Notes under the pieces: generated by a model
The model's database searches: none
Told to the model about the DNA's origin: nothing
Seen by the model: only the letters and a program-made list of their open reading frames with translations
Source of the DNA: Phyto melanocephala
Lineage: Eukaryota > Arthropoda > Insecta > Diptera > Rhinophoridae
NCBI GenBank assembly: GCA_941918925.1
Contig: OW799236.1
Coordinates: 63,636,685-63,700,684 of the forward strand
DNA length: 64,000 bases
Direction of reading: 5' to 3'
Shown: positions 43,684-54,909 of the stretch, in pieces
How positions within the stretch are numbered: position 1 is the stretch's first letter
Layout of the letters: each line of letters begins with the position of its first letter
Made by a program: the position numbers and the translations under genes

Positions 43684-44816
43684 TTAAGCCTTATGCTGAG
43701 GCTGATAGCTGACTTGAGCGCTTTGTTGTTGGCGTTTAATGCCTTGGGGATACCGATTCTGTTCGTAATTTTGAAAATTGGTTGGATTTCTATTGGCAAA
43801 ATTAGCATTTGCAAAATTAGTATTAGCGTTTGCCCTAAAATTATATCCATTATTTAATGGTTGTGTTCTTTGCGCAATGTTTGCTGAACTGCCCAACTCC
43901 ATTGGTACTGGTCTTGGTTGGGTATATCTGTCTTGGAAGAAACTATTCTTTGGAAAGTTCCTTTCGTTACGATGAGGGAAACGCAATGCATTTTGAGGTC
44001 TTTGGTTAGAGTTTTGGGAATTTCTATTAAATTGTAGAGCGAAATTAGCTCTTATATTATTAGACTCCAATTCCTGAGCCTTCGCAAGAGCGTTTGGAAG
44101 ATCAGTAGGGGCCAATGAAAATAAAATGTTTGCCAAAGGGGCATTTAATCCTGTAATAAAAACTCGTAAAGCGTGCTGTCGGTTTTTAACTCCGAACTCG
44201 ATCAGTGTGTCATAATAGTTTTGTTGATCAGAGCAGTGAGTTTTTTGTTGACTTCGTTATAATAGTCAAGAATTGCCAATGAGCCCTGTCTCATTATGCT
44301 CATTTTCCTTTTATCCGAATAAGCGAAATCTAAACGGCTTAGAATGGCCTCTAAATTTAAGACTGTACCATGATTGGTAAGAATGTCGTTCGCTTCATCA
44401 ACTATTTTGTTTCTTAAAATTGTGAGGGCGGCGTAGTACCTACGACTTCCCCTTTTATATAAGCTAATAGAATTGTTGGCAGCTTCCCGCCAACTTACGT
44501 ATGAACATTTGCCACTAAATGTAGGCAAGGACTTGATTACATCAAGTGATTCCTCACAACTAATTCTCTCATCTATGTCTTGAGCCCTGTATTCTTCAAC
44601 ATAATTAACACCGCTTAATTGTTGAATGTTTCTATTTAATTCCTCTACTCTCCTAGGCAAGGGACTCGTACCAAGTGTCTCCCTTATTAAGTCCTTTATT
44701 TGTCTCTTCTGTAGCTCAGTTAGTCCTGTCAATCCTATTACTGGTACTGTATTTTGTGCCATGGTAAGGGATCTACTCAGTCTGTCTGTTAAACTATCGA
44801 TGGTCTCGTCCGGCAT
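43684..44816 (-). pseudogene. Errantivirus gag, one frameshift
   Basis: The first frame (44816-44202) starts MPDETIDSLTDRLSRSLTMA and includes LSGVNYVEEYRAQD, SYVSWREAANNSISLYKRG and LALINKTIM-like capsid residues; after a one-base shift near 44210 reading continues in the frame of 44136-43684 with LANILFSLAPTDLPNALAKA and an Asn/Arg/Gln-rich tail. No CCHC knuckle, as usual for errantiviral Gag. It would form the particle and bind RNA through the basic tail. Confidence 0.8.
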
Positions 44817-45738
44817 TAAAAAAAGATATTTTATGTACTATATAGTTATCCTGAGTAAAATATAATTTTATTTTATATAGATCTTTTACAGAAGTTTAGA
44901 TAGATTATTGTGATAAATTTTCCAAATTCAATACAACTATGAGGGAGATTTTAAATTCACACTTATTTAATTTACAATTATTTAAATTTTTATATTTTAA
45001 TTTTTCCTTGAATGTAATTACAATGTATTTTTTTCAAAAATTTCTTATTTGGTCTAAAACAGAATTCCCTTTTTTTACACTTTTTATTTCGTAATATTGG
45101 TAACAATAATAAAATTACTTACAATAAAATTAAAATAATAGTTATTCTTGCTGTTTCTGTTGATGGTGATGGGACTGTTCTTCCTTCACGTCTGCAGTTG
45201 ATGATGATGGGACTCTTCTTCCTTCACGTCTGCTGGGTTTTGGCTGGCCAGCAGGATAATATTTTATTTTAGTTTATGATAAAAATTTTATCAATCTTTT
45301 CAAAATATTCTTTGAGTTATCAAAGACAAATTGTTCAGTATATTCGTGTTTTGCGTATTAAAATTTACACTTTTTTTCTTTTACGAATATTTTCAAATTT
45401 CTGTCACTGTTTTTAGTAAATAACTTATACCTTACTTTAGTCACTCATAATAAATTTATTTTTAAATTCTCATAAATTTATTTTTAAAATAATATTTAGT
45501 CACTTAAATTTTTGCTTTCTCCTTTTTCCAAGGATACTTGTAACAAAATTTGTTTTTCTTCTCCCTTCTCACTGGGATACTTATTTTTAATTTTTGTTCA
45601 CTAGCCACGAATCCTTACTTTGTCCTTTCAGGATAAATGTTTGTTTTTTCTCCCTTCTCACTGGGATACTTATTTTTAATTTTTATTCGCTAGCCGCGGA
45701 TCCTTACTTTGTTTTTTCAGGATATATTACTTTGGCTA
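44817..45738 (-). other. Errantivirus leader region
   Basis: Untranslated stretch between the primer binding site and gag. It has two copies of a TTCTCCCTTCTCACTGGGAT... unit near 45560 and 45650 and a repeated GATGATGGGACT...CTTCCTTCACGTCTGC unit near 45165-45235. No ORF. Confidence 0.6.
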
Positions 45739-45756
45739 GCCCCACGTTGGGCGCCA
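45739..45756 (-). other. Errantivirus primer binding site
   Basis: Minus strand TGGCGCCCAACGTGGGGC directly follows the 5' LTR. The TGGCGCCC start is that of elements primed by tRNA-Lys; the exact tRNA is inferred. Confidence 0.75.
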
Positions 45757-46025
45757 ATTAAATTTTTAAATTAAGATTTTATTAAAAAAATTTATTTATT
45801 TCAACATTAAGTTGACTTTTCTCTTTTAATTCTAAACTAGAACTAATTATTCACTTATGCTTATGATTAAGTTTTAGCAAAAAGTATGATTGTAATATGA
45901 CTATTTTATTTGGTTCACACGAAGAAATATAAAACTGTACAAATTTAGCAGACATAGTGTCAGCATAATTTGTGGGAAAGAATTTTTATGTTTTAATTAG
46001 AAAATGATAAATTCGTTTCTTAACT
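45756..46025 (-). repeat. Errantivirus 5' LTR (270 bp)
   Basis: Nearly identical to the LTR at 36176-36468 but without the 23-bp extra segment. Few differences between the LTRs suggest a fairly recent insertion. Confidence 0.9.
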
Positions 46026-46087
46026 TGTATAAATTTTTTATTTCCAATAGATTAATTTTTAAGTTTTTCAAAGGATAAAAATATAAT

Positions 46088-46394
46088 TTATTTAAAAGAG
46101 GAAAAAAATGCGGCACAATTTTCGGAAGTTGGCCCATTAGAATTTGATTCATAGTCAGTATTAGATATACGAGTGGATGACACTTGGCTATGCAAAATTT
46201 GTACACTATGACGATGAAGATTTCTTAAAAAGATTTCATTAATAAATTTTTCTGCCCAAAGTTGTTGTGTTCTCTCCATTTGACTTATTTTTGAAGCGCA
46301 AGTTTAACCAAACCGATCGTAATCATCCGACGGTTTACTTAGTTCTTTTTTAGCCAAGGCTTCTTCGACGCTTCTGTGGAGTTTCATATTCAAT
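46088..46394 (-). pseudogene. Harbinger partner (MADF/Myb-like) C-terminal exon
   Basis: Minus-strand acceptor TGTTTTTAG precedes MKLHRSVEEALAKKELS, PSDDYDRFG, a TAA, then TCASKISQMERTQQLWAEKF and INEIFLRN. This DxYDxFG...ASKxxxM...QxxAEKxINxxxF layout is that of the C-terminus of the DNA-binding partner protein encoded next to Harbinger transposases. It lies antisense inside transposase intron 1. One in-frame stop makes it defective. Confidence 0.55.
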
Positions 46395-46522
46395 CTAAAA
46401 ACAACAAGTAAGAGCGCTATATTCGCCCGTGCCGAATCTTATATACCCTTCACAGCGTGTAATTATGCAATAACAGTAGTTTGTATCACCATTCATCCCA
46501 TATGAAATACGTACATACATAA

Positions 46523-47509
46523 CAGTGAAGTGCATGAATACCATTCAAATGATATATTTTTTATTTTGCAAAAGTCAAGCCTGAGTTATCACTTAACATA
46601 ATTTAAAATATAGCTGCCATTGCATGATTCATAAGAGCAATTGGTTTGTTACAAAATGCTTGTTATTGCTTGCTTATTCTGTAAGCTCTTTCCATTCACA
46701 AAAGCATTGAATCAGTTTGAGTGTTTTGAATATACGCAGAGCTTTTAGAGTTAATATACATTTTCCTATATGACGATGCGGTAAGTAATTTAAGACTGCA
46801 TTTAAGGTGATATTTATTACATTTTATTACATCATATTATATTTATTACATATTGTATTTGTTGTTTTTATTAATTATTGTAATTGGAAATGAAACTATA
46901 TTTTACTCATATTTGTACACTGAATTCAAGAAAATCAAATTGTTTACAGTTTTTGGCCCAATACGGTTACGTTTTTCAATTATTATGTTACCTGCGGCAG
47001 AAAAAACTCGTTCTGAAGCTGCGCTGCTTGCAGGTATAGCCAACATTTTATGGGCAAACTAATATAACCGAGGGTATTCTGATTTATGACTTTCCCACCA
47101 CTGCATAACATCAAAATTAACATCAACTCGTATTTTTAGATAGCTGTAACGGTTTATTTCATCAGATAACAGGACGAAAAACATAATTTTCAATATTTTT
47201 TTTTATTTCAGAGTTCATCTTAAACACCTATTAAGCAAATTAAGGCACTAATTTTGCACTATGCAATCAACTTATCACTGAGCTTTTATGAATCATTTGA
47301 ATGGTTCGTATACAAATCAAAAGACAGTTATAATTTTTGAGTTGTTATTGCTAACGGCATTCAAAAAGTGATTGAGAAAAAGACAAGCAATTGTGAGAGT
47401 ACAAACAATGCAAGCAATGTTATTAGTACATATTGATGATTGAAAACAAAACAAAAGCAGTGAGTTCATACATATAGAAAAAAAGTGAATCAACTCGTGA
47501 ACATCACTG
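46523..47509 (-). mobile_element. hAT (hobo/Ac-type) deletion derivative (hAT-3)
   Basis: Ends CAGTGAAGTGC and, inverted, CAGTGATGTTC; flanked by ATACATAA / ATACATAT, an 8-bp target with one mismatch. On the minus strand it keeps the hAT dimerisation motif IPASSAASERVFSAAGN and KRNRIGPKTVNNLIF (about 47045-46915), with WWESHKSEYPRL upstream. Most of the transposase is deleted. Confidence 0.78.
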
Positions 47510-47600
47510 ATACATATAAAAAACATACATGTATAAAAACATCCCATTGTAAATGTTAAAAAAAATAAAAAAAAATTTAAAAAAAAAATTAATATATATA

Positions 47601-47620
47601 TCTATATATATAAAAGTGAA

Positions 47621-47679
<59 letters not shown>

Positions 47680-48624
47680 GCTATAGACTCCGAAACTGCA
47701 AAACCGATCGGGCTCAAACTTTGGTAAGTTGTTGTACACATACCGGGGAGTGTTTATGGGTGAAAAAAAGTGGGCGGGGCCACGCCCATAAAAAATTAGT
47801 TATCAGTTTTAGCTACTTGCACTTGACCGATTTTTCTGAATTTTTGCACACATATCGAGCTGTCATGACTAAATAATTTCGTGATAAGAAAAGTGGGCGG
47901 GGCCACGCCCCTAAAGAAGTTTTAATTTTGAGGTACTTGCACTGGACCGATTTTTCTGAAACCTTGCACACATATTAAGCTGTCGTGACTTTATAATTTT
48001 GTGATTAAAAAAGTGGGCGGGGCCACGCCCATAAAAAAAGGCTACAATTTTGAGGTACTTGCACCAGACCGATTTTTCTGAAACTTTGCACACATATTGA
48101 GCTGTCATGGCTAAATAATTTCGTCTTTAGAAAAGTGGGCAGTGCCACGCCTATAAAAAAAAGGTATCATTTTGAGGTACTTGCACTTGACCGATTATTC
48201 TGAAACTTTGCACACATATTGAGCTGTTATGACTTTACAATTTCGTGATTAGAAAAGTGGGATGTGCCACGCCCATTAAAAAAAATTTATCATTTTGAGG
48301 TACTTGCACTGGACCGATTTTTCTGAAACTTTACACACATATTGAGTTGTCATGGCTATACAGTTTCGTATTTAGAAAAGCGGGCAGTGCCACGCCCATA
48401 AAAAAGGTATCATTTTGAGGTAGTTATACTGGACCGATTCTTCTGAAACTTTGCACACTTATTGAGCTGTCATGACTATACAGTTTCGTAATTAGAAAAG
48501 TGGGCAGTGCCACGCTCATATAGAAAAAAATATAGTTTTTAGCCTTGCACTTGATATTCGATTAAAATTTAGAATGCGATTAAAATTCATGAAGGGCGTA
48601 GCAACGCGCGCCGGGATTGGCTAG
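47601..48624 (+). mobile_element. Non-autonomous Helitron with seven 121-bp units (H2)
   Basis: Same TCTATATATATAAAAGTGAA start and GCGCGCCGGG...CTAG end as H1, between A and T. The TG tract is about 26 repeats against about 8 in H1, and there are seven palindromic units (GTGGGCGG..CCACGCCC near 47769, 47891, 48011, 48135, 48257, 48378, 48499) against four. No coding. Confidence 0.88.
47624..47678. repeat. (TG)n microsatellite in H2
   Basis: About 26 uninterrupted TG units at the start of Helitron H2. Confidence 0.95.
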
Positions 48625-49221
48625 TAATAAATATAAAACAAAAAATAAAAAAAAATTATGATAAAAATATAAATAATATATTAAATAAAAAATAACAAAA
48701 AATAAAAAAAAATTTTAAAAAAATATATAAAAAAAATAAAAAAAAAATTTTTTCGCTCAGCTGGGATTCGATGCCACGTTTTCTCTAACCAGTATACACG
48801 TTTGTATCTATGTATTTTGTTGTTGTAATGTTATTTTTGTGAAAAAAAAAATCGAGGTGGTCGTGGGTTTTTGCTCATATCTCAGTTATTTATGTACCAA
48901 TGTTTCTGATTTTCAATACCGATCTACTCCCGAATATTTTTGATATTTTAATACCTTACCCGGGTCCAAGCGAGGTCGGGGGGCTACAAAAAGTTGATTT
49001 CAACATACACACGGACAGACTGACAGAGCTTAATTGACTCCCCTATTCATAAGCTTTCAGAAAATATATACTTTATGGGGTCGGAAATGAAAAGTGTAAA
49101 AAAATTTCACACGGAATGACAAACCTATATATACCCTTTTTCACTATGTGAAGCGTATAAAAATATGCATAAATTATCATTGTAGGAGTATATTTAACGT
49201 TAAATAACTTTTATATTTCAG

Positions 49222-49741
49222 CTACCAACGAAAGAAAGTAATTGGAAAACGATTGCTTCTGGATTTCGGGAAAAGTGGAATTTCCCGAAATGCATAGGTG
49301 CAGTAGACGGAAAGCACATTGCAATTAAAAAACCAGCTGGTAGTGGCTCATACTACTTTAATTATAAACGTTTTCCAAGCATTGTGCTTATGGCAGTCGT
49401 TAACGCAAACTATGAATTTATTGCAGTTGATGTAGGAACCAACGGAAAAGTTTCGGATGGTGGAGTTTTCAGTAACTCCTCTTTTGGAAAAACTTTAAAA
49501 GAATGTTCTTTGAAACTTCCTCAAGCAGCAAAGCCACCTTTCGGTAGCGAAGAATTACCGTATGTTCTAGTTGGAGATGACGCATTTCAGTTAACAGAAA
49601 ATTTTATAAAGCCTTACCCCTATACATCTTTGTCAACACAAGAAAGTATATATAATTACCGCTTAAGTACAGCAAGAAGAATTGTAGAAAATGTTTTTGG
49701 GATTGTTGTTGCAAGATTTGGTGTACTTCAAAGCTCCATTA
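49222..49741 (+). CDS. Harbinger-1 transposase, exon 2
   Basis: Begins LPTKESNWKTIASGF after the acceptor and holds two catalytic Asp boxes, KCIGAVDGKHIAI and YVLVGDDAFQL, and the Glu in RRIVENVFGIV. SYYFNYKRFPSIVLMAVV is the conserved block between. No stop interrupts it. It ends at A49741 before GTATATAT (phase 1) and joins across a 62-bp intron to exon 3. Together with exon 1 this gives a nearly complete DDE nuclease; the third exon and C-terminus are displaced. Confidence 0.85.
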
Positions 49742-49803
49742 GTATATATAAAAATAAACAGATATGAAAACATAAAATAAAACATTATGCTCTACTCATC
49801 TAG

Positions 49804-49871
49804 GTTTAGCACCAGAAAAGGTAGAAATAGTGGTACTGGCATGCTGCCATTTGCACAATTTTTTGAGAAAT
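49804..49871 (+). CDS. Harbinger-1 transposase, exon 3 (cut by family B)
   Basis: After acceptor CATCTAG the frame reads LAPEKVEIVVLACCHLHNF, the HARBI1 VLACCxLHN block, in phase 1 with exon 2. It is cut after LRN by family B at about 49872. The 62-bp intron between exons 2 and 3 is of normal fly size and contrasts with intron 1. Confidence 0.75.
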
Positions 49872-49872
49872 A

Positions 49873-51688
49873 ACAAGTAAGAGCACTACATTCGGCTGTG
49901 CCGAATCTTTTATACCCACCACCAATTTTGTTTACATTTAAAGCACAAGATTTATTATTTTGTTAGTCGCTATGGAATAATCAATTTATAATAAAATATG
50001 TATCACTTTCTTTGTAGAGGGTGGTTAAATTTCAAGGGCCCATGTTGAAGGTGAACTACACCTAGTCTTTTAATTTGTTTTCTGCATTTCATTTGACATT
50101 TCTCAATCTTAAACTTACTCAATTTGATCCGTGGAAAGATACGCAAATGAGCAACGCGTTAAAGTTATTCAGGTTTTTTATTCAAATCAAAATGCATTTT
50201 GCGCTCTTCGTAATTCTTTTGATCAACATAATCGTTCAAATTCGTCCACAATCGGGAGAATTGTAAAAAATATTTAAATTTCTGCAAAACAGGTCTGTAT
50301 AAAGTATTAGAAAATCTGTGAATGCCTTCTTAGTTCGTTGAATGGGAACCATTGCTGTTTTTTGCGATAGTGTGGCAAAAGAGCAGTCAAGCTCGACTCA
50401 TCATCATGCCCAACAAATGAGCATCAACATTGTCATTGAAAATTTGGACCATCAGATAGAGGAGTGGCGCCAAGGATGCGGGGGCCATTTGGCCGATATT
50501 TTGTTAAATACATAATTGAACCATACAAATATTATCATTATAAAAAGAAATGATAATAATTTCTTAAATAATTTGTGTTTTATTTAAATTCAACATCGGT
50601 CCTTAAAATTTAACCACCCTTTATAACTTCGATATGCTACTAAAATGCTTTTGTAAATGTAGTCTTTCAATGAAAGTGGGCGTTAAAGTAGGCGTGTCAA
50701 TAAAGTTTCTGCTAATAAATTTCAATATAGTCCTTTATTTTTCCAAAAACTTTGTCAATAGAGAAATTACATGATTTTAGATAAACCGTTATATGGGAGG
50801 TATGCGTTAAAGTGGGCGTGTGACCTAAACTTTTTGGCACAACAATTACATTGATTAGAAGGATATATGTAGCAAATTTCATCATCATACCTCTAATTTT
50901 GGCGGTTTTATGAGCTTTTAAATTTCATTAACGGTAGATAACGTGAAAAGTAGGCGTTATAGTGAGCGTGTCAAAGTTGTTTTTGCTTGAGTACAACCTA
51001 GATGTTTCCTATAGTCCTTTATTATTCCAAAATCTATATTAATAGAGAAATTAGATGAATTTTGGGTAAAACGTTTTATGGGAGGTGGACGTAAAAGTGG
51101 ACGTCGCTCATTGATTTTCCGGTACAAAAAAGCCTCTCACTAAAAAGCAAAGTGTTTTTTTGTTGCTTTTATGACGTTTTTGTTTTTAAATATACCGAAA
51201 AATAGACTGTGCGGTATAAATTTTCGTACATTTTGATCGATAACTCCTTTCCTTATTTATAGATTTAGATAATTTTCGGGGAAAAATATTGTTTTTACTC
51301 AGGAAATATATATTCGAAGTTTCATGAGTCTACGTTAATGTGTTTGGACACAATTCCATTTTATTCAATGTTCGAAGGACACGGTTTTTTCGACCTACTC
51401 TTGCTTTTCGAGATATAACTCTCTTCCTAATATTCCGATTTAGCCCATTTTCAATACCAAACAAACCTTGTCTATAAGAAAGATTCCGGCAAGATTTGAG
51501 CCCCCTAGCTTTTTTGGTGCGAGCTCTATCATGCTTTCAACAGACGGACGGACATGGCTAGATCGTCATCAAATCAAACCCTGATTCGGAATATACTTTA
51601 TGGGGTCTAAAATGGATATTTCGATGTGTTAGAAACGGAATGACAAAATGAATATACCCCCACCATTTTTTTGTTGGCGGGTATAAAA
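49873..51688 (+). repeat. Family B interspersed repeat, complete copy (B1)
   Basis: Starts AACAAGTAAGAGCACTACAT with hairpin ATTCGGCTGTGCCGAAT, then ATACCCACCACCA; ends AATATACCCCCACCATTTTT and GGCGGGTATAA. The interior has repeated GTGGGCGTTAAAGTAGGCGT-type segments and TAGTCCTTTATTATTCCAAA. No ORF. The shared hairpin start links it to family A; non-autonomous, class unresolved. Confidence 0.75.
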
Positions 51689-52029
51689 ATAGGAAAGAGC
51701 CAGGGCTGGGCAAAATACATGCCTTGATGTATTTCAAATACAAACTACAAATACATTCAAGTTGTGTATTTCAAATACAAAATACAAATACTTTCAAGTT
51801 GTGTATTTCAAATAAAAAATACAAAATACTTTTAAGATCTCTATGTAAAATGCAAAATACAGATACAAAATACAAATACTTTTTGAATTTCGATCTCATA
51901 AAAATTTATATATATGCATACATACATACATATGTATCTTTTCTTAGTTCTGTTTAAATATTTTTTTTCACATAAGTTTAATAAAACTAAGTTATATGTA
52001 TATAAAAGTATTCCGCATTTACTTAGTCG

Positions 52030-52570
52030 CCCACCCAATATTTTATTTACTTTTTTTTGGATTACGATTAGTAATCAATTAGATTACATTTTAAAAATAA
52101 TGGTATTGATTACATAATTCCCTTTTGAACAATTCTTGATTACTAATTGATTATGATTACAAATAATCCAAAAGTAATCAAGATTTTTTAGGATAACGAG
52201 AAAAAAAATCAAAAACAATTAAAAGTAATCAAAACAAGAATTGACTACTTTCAGAATACTTTTGATTAAATTTAATTATTTTTTAAAAATTTTGAATTTA
52301 CAGCATGTTATATATATATACATTTTTTTTTTAAATCAACAAAAAAAAAGGAAAAATACGTGAAAAAAATAATAATGAGAAACAAATTCATTCAGAATAC
52401 ATTCACTTCCCAAAGAAAAAAGTTTTATAATTTACATATATGTATTTTTCAAAAGAAAAATCAGACAATGATTGCCGCCTTGGACTGTTGCGATCCCGGC
52501 AAAAGAAAACAGTCGTTCAACTGGAATTGAAGACGTTAAGACGTGTTAAAAAAAATAAATGCATCCCTTA
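52030..52570 (-). pseudogene. Second hAT transposase C-terminal remnant inside hAT-1
   Basis: Near 52540-52440 the minus strand reads SSIPVERLFSFAGIAT, the hAT dimerisation motif, in a version different from that of hAT-1 and hAT-3. Flanks at 52050-52250 and 55520-55740 carry many TAATCAAT/ATTGATTA boxes and may be the ends of this nested element, but I cannot fix its termini. Confidence 0.5.
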
Positions 52571-52770
52571 GTAAATCATTTTTTTGCCAACTAAAATAAT
52601 AACAAAAAATAAAAAAAACCAACAACTAATTAAATAATGGTAGAATATCATGAAGAAAAATGTATATGTGACAGTATTGCCATAATTTCGCCAAATAAAA
52701 CAAGTAACAGCACTATATTCGGCTGTGCCGAATCTTTTATACCCACCACCAGTTTTCCGTTCTTTTGTAG

Positions 52771-53217
52771 CTAGGGTTTTTTTCCCGAAAATTTTTGTTT
52801 CCCGGAAATGCGAGATTTATTTTTTAATATCCCGGGATCCCGCAGCAAAAACCTAAATTTGTTTTTAATTAAAAAAAACTTTTTATTAAAAAGCATAAAA
52901 TAATTTATAATGTAAAAGAAACACTTCAAAACTATAAAAATTAATAAAGAAACTTGAAGTTAAAATGTAAATTGAGTAAAAATATTTTTGATTGAAAAAA
53001 ATATTATTCTCTAGATACGAGATCAAATATGAGCACAAAAAAACAAAAATACAGGTACTTCAGCTATGAGATCAAAAATAAAATTATTAGAATTCAATTT
53101 CAATATAAACATCTGCTTTCGAATCGTAGTCATCTTGTTTATTTCCCGGGATCCCGAAAAATAATCCCGGGAAATCGGGAAGATTAAATAACTCAAATTC
53201 CCGGGATATAACCCAAT
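52771..53217. mobile_element. MITE-like insert with CCCGGGATCCCG boxes
   Basis: Relative to the other family B copy this is extra. It begins TAGGGTTTTTTTCCCG and ends with inverted CCCGGGATATAACCC; CCCGGGATCCCG occurs in each half. No ORF. Ends approximate. Confidence 0.5.
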
Positions 53218-53987
53218 TTATAGCACAAAATGTATTTGTTTGTTATTAACAGTAATCGCTATGCAATAATCTCTTTATACTAAAAATATGTATCATTTTC
53301 TTTATATAACTTCGATATGTTAGTAAAATGTTTTCGTAAATTTAGGCTTTCAAAGAAAGTGGGCGTTAAAGTAGGCGTGTTGAAGTTGTTTTTACTAATG
53401 AATGCAACTTAGATGTTTTACTACAGTCCTTTATTATTCCAAAATCTTTATTCATAGACGAATTATATGAATTTGAGATAAACCGTTAAATGGGAGGTAG
53501 GCGTTAAAGTGAGCGTGTCACCTTAATTTTCCGGCATAACAATGACATTGACTAGAGGGATATCTGTTGCAAATTTCATCATCATACCTCCAATTTTGTC
53601 GGTTTTATGATTTCATTAACAGTAGATAACGTGAAAAGTGGTTGTAATAGTAGGCGTGTCGAAGTTGTTGTGGCCTTTCAATGAAAGTTGGCGTTAAAGA
53701 AGGCATGTTGAAGCTCTTTCTACTAACGAATGCGCTTTTGGATGTTTCAATATAGTCCTTTATTATTCCAAAACATTTATTCATAGAGAAATTATATGAA
53801 TTTGAGATAAACCGTTAAATGGGAGGTAGGCGTTAAAGTGAGCGTGCCACCTAAATTTTCCGGCATAACAATGACATTGACTAGAGGGATATCTGTTGCA
53901 AATTTCATCATCATACCTCCAATTTTGTCGGTTTTATGAGCTTTTAAATTTTATTAACAGTGGATAACGTGAAAAGTGGGCGTAATA

Positions 53988-54909
53988 AAGGGTGTTTTTT
54001 TAAGCCCGATAGAACTTGAAATTGTAAAAAATAACACAAAAAATTAAATTGTAATCAAAATTTTTTTTTTATTCGAAAGATCAATACGTGACATTAACAT
54101 TTGAAAATGATTTCGGGCATATGGGCACCGCGGCTGTTCTTGACGAAGCGCATTCTGGACGTCCAATTTTATCGCAAAATTGTGTTCAGCGATAAGGCGC
54201 ATTTTTGGCTTAACGGGTTTGTTAATAAGCAAAATTGCCGCATATGGAGCGAGACCAATCCACAAGAGACCCTACAGACTCCATTACATCCAGAAAAATG
54301 CACCGTTTGGTGCGGTTTTCACGCTGGTGGCATCATCGGACCTTATTTCTTCAAAAATGAGGCCGGAGCTCGCGTTACGGTCAATGGAGATCGTTACCGC
54401 ACCATGATCAATGATTTTTTGTTTGAAAATATGGATGACATTGATCCGGAGGAGATGTGGTTTCAACAGGATGGCGCTACGTGCCATACGGCGAACGCAA
54501 CCATCGACTTTTTGAAATCAAAATTTGGCGATAAGTTGATTTCGTTTGAAATGGACCTGACAATTGGCCTCCAAAGTCGTGCGATTTGACACCTCTCGAT
54601 TATTTCCTGTGGGGCTACGTGAAGTCACTGGTTTATGCTGATAAACCAGCAACAATTGACGCCTTGGAGGCCAGCATTGTTCGTGTTATTCGTGACATAC
54701 GGCCAGCAGTGCTCGAAAAAGTGGCCCAAAATTGGACGTCCAGAATGCGCTTCGTCAAGAACAGCCGCGGTGCCCATATGCCCGAAATCATTTTCAAATG
54801 TTAATGTCACGTATTGGTCTTTCGAATAAAAAAAAATTTTGATTACAATTTAATTTTTTGTGTTATTTTTTACAATTTCAAGTTCTATCGGGCTTAAAAA
54901 AACACCCTT
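53988..54909 (+). mobile_element. Tc1/mariner-type element with 5' part replaced by inverted 3' end
   Basis: Flanked by TA (53986-53987, 54910-54911). The terminal AAGGGTGTTTTTTTAAGCCC is inverted at the other end, but the inverted match runs on for about 180 bp (to about 54168 and from about 54737), including transposase codons. So the left end is an inverted copy of the right end, and the N-terminal transposase coding is gone. Confidence 0.85.
54168..54804 (+). pseudogene. Mariner-type transposase, N-terminus lost, one frameshift
   Basis: Catalytic boxes: KIVFSDKAHFWLNGFV (first Asp), MWFQQDGATCHTAN (second Asp) and, in the next frame, LTPLDYFLWGYVK (third Asp region). VNGDRYRTMINDFLFE lies between. 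A small deletion near 54555-54590 shifts the frame (54589 stop, restart near 54586). Residues before KIVFSD are the antisense of the C-terminus and not transposase. The paired DNA-binding domain is absent. Confidence 0.82.

Larger units (their letters stand above)
36176..46025 (-). mobile_element. Gypsy-type errantivirus (LTR element with env), minus strand
   Basis: LTRs at both ends, a 4-bp TGTA target duplication (36172-36175, 46026-46029), primer binding site, polypurine tract, gag, pol and env in order on the minus strand. This is an insect endogenous retrovirus type. Gag, protease, pol and env all carry breaks and an RTE-type LINE sits in env, so this copy is defective. It lies in intron 1 of Harbinger-1. 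Confidence 0.9.
46403..49163 (-). repeat. Family A copy with hAT and Helitron insertions
   Basis: Starts AACAAGTAAGAGCGCTATAT and ends GTATAAAAA on the plus strand, the reverse of the 13.45 kb copy. The hAT element 46523-47509 and Helitron H2 47601-48624 interrupt it; outside them the family A order is complete, including the AT core and CCAGCTGAG segment. Confidence 0.75.
36096..49221 (+). other. Harbinger-1 transposase intron 1, swollen to 13.1 kb
   Basis: Donor GTATTA at 36096 and acceptor TTTATATTTCAG at 49221 flank it. Removing the errantivirus with its TGTA duplication and the family A copy leaves roughly 500 bp. Confidence 0.65.

Noticed and set aside
46853..47062. Plus-strand ORF with LPAAEKTRSEAALLAG
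   Set aside because: It is the antisense of the hAT dimerisation motif read on the minus strand.
47624..47678. TG repeat as a Z-DNA or regulatory element
   Set aside because: It is the microsatellite present at the start of the Helitron family, merely expanded.
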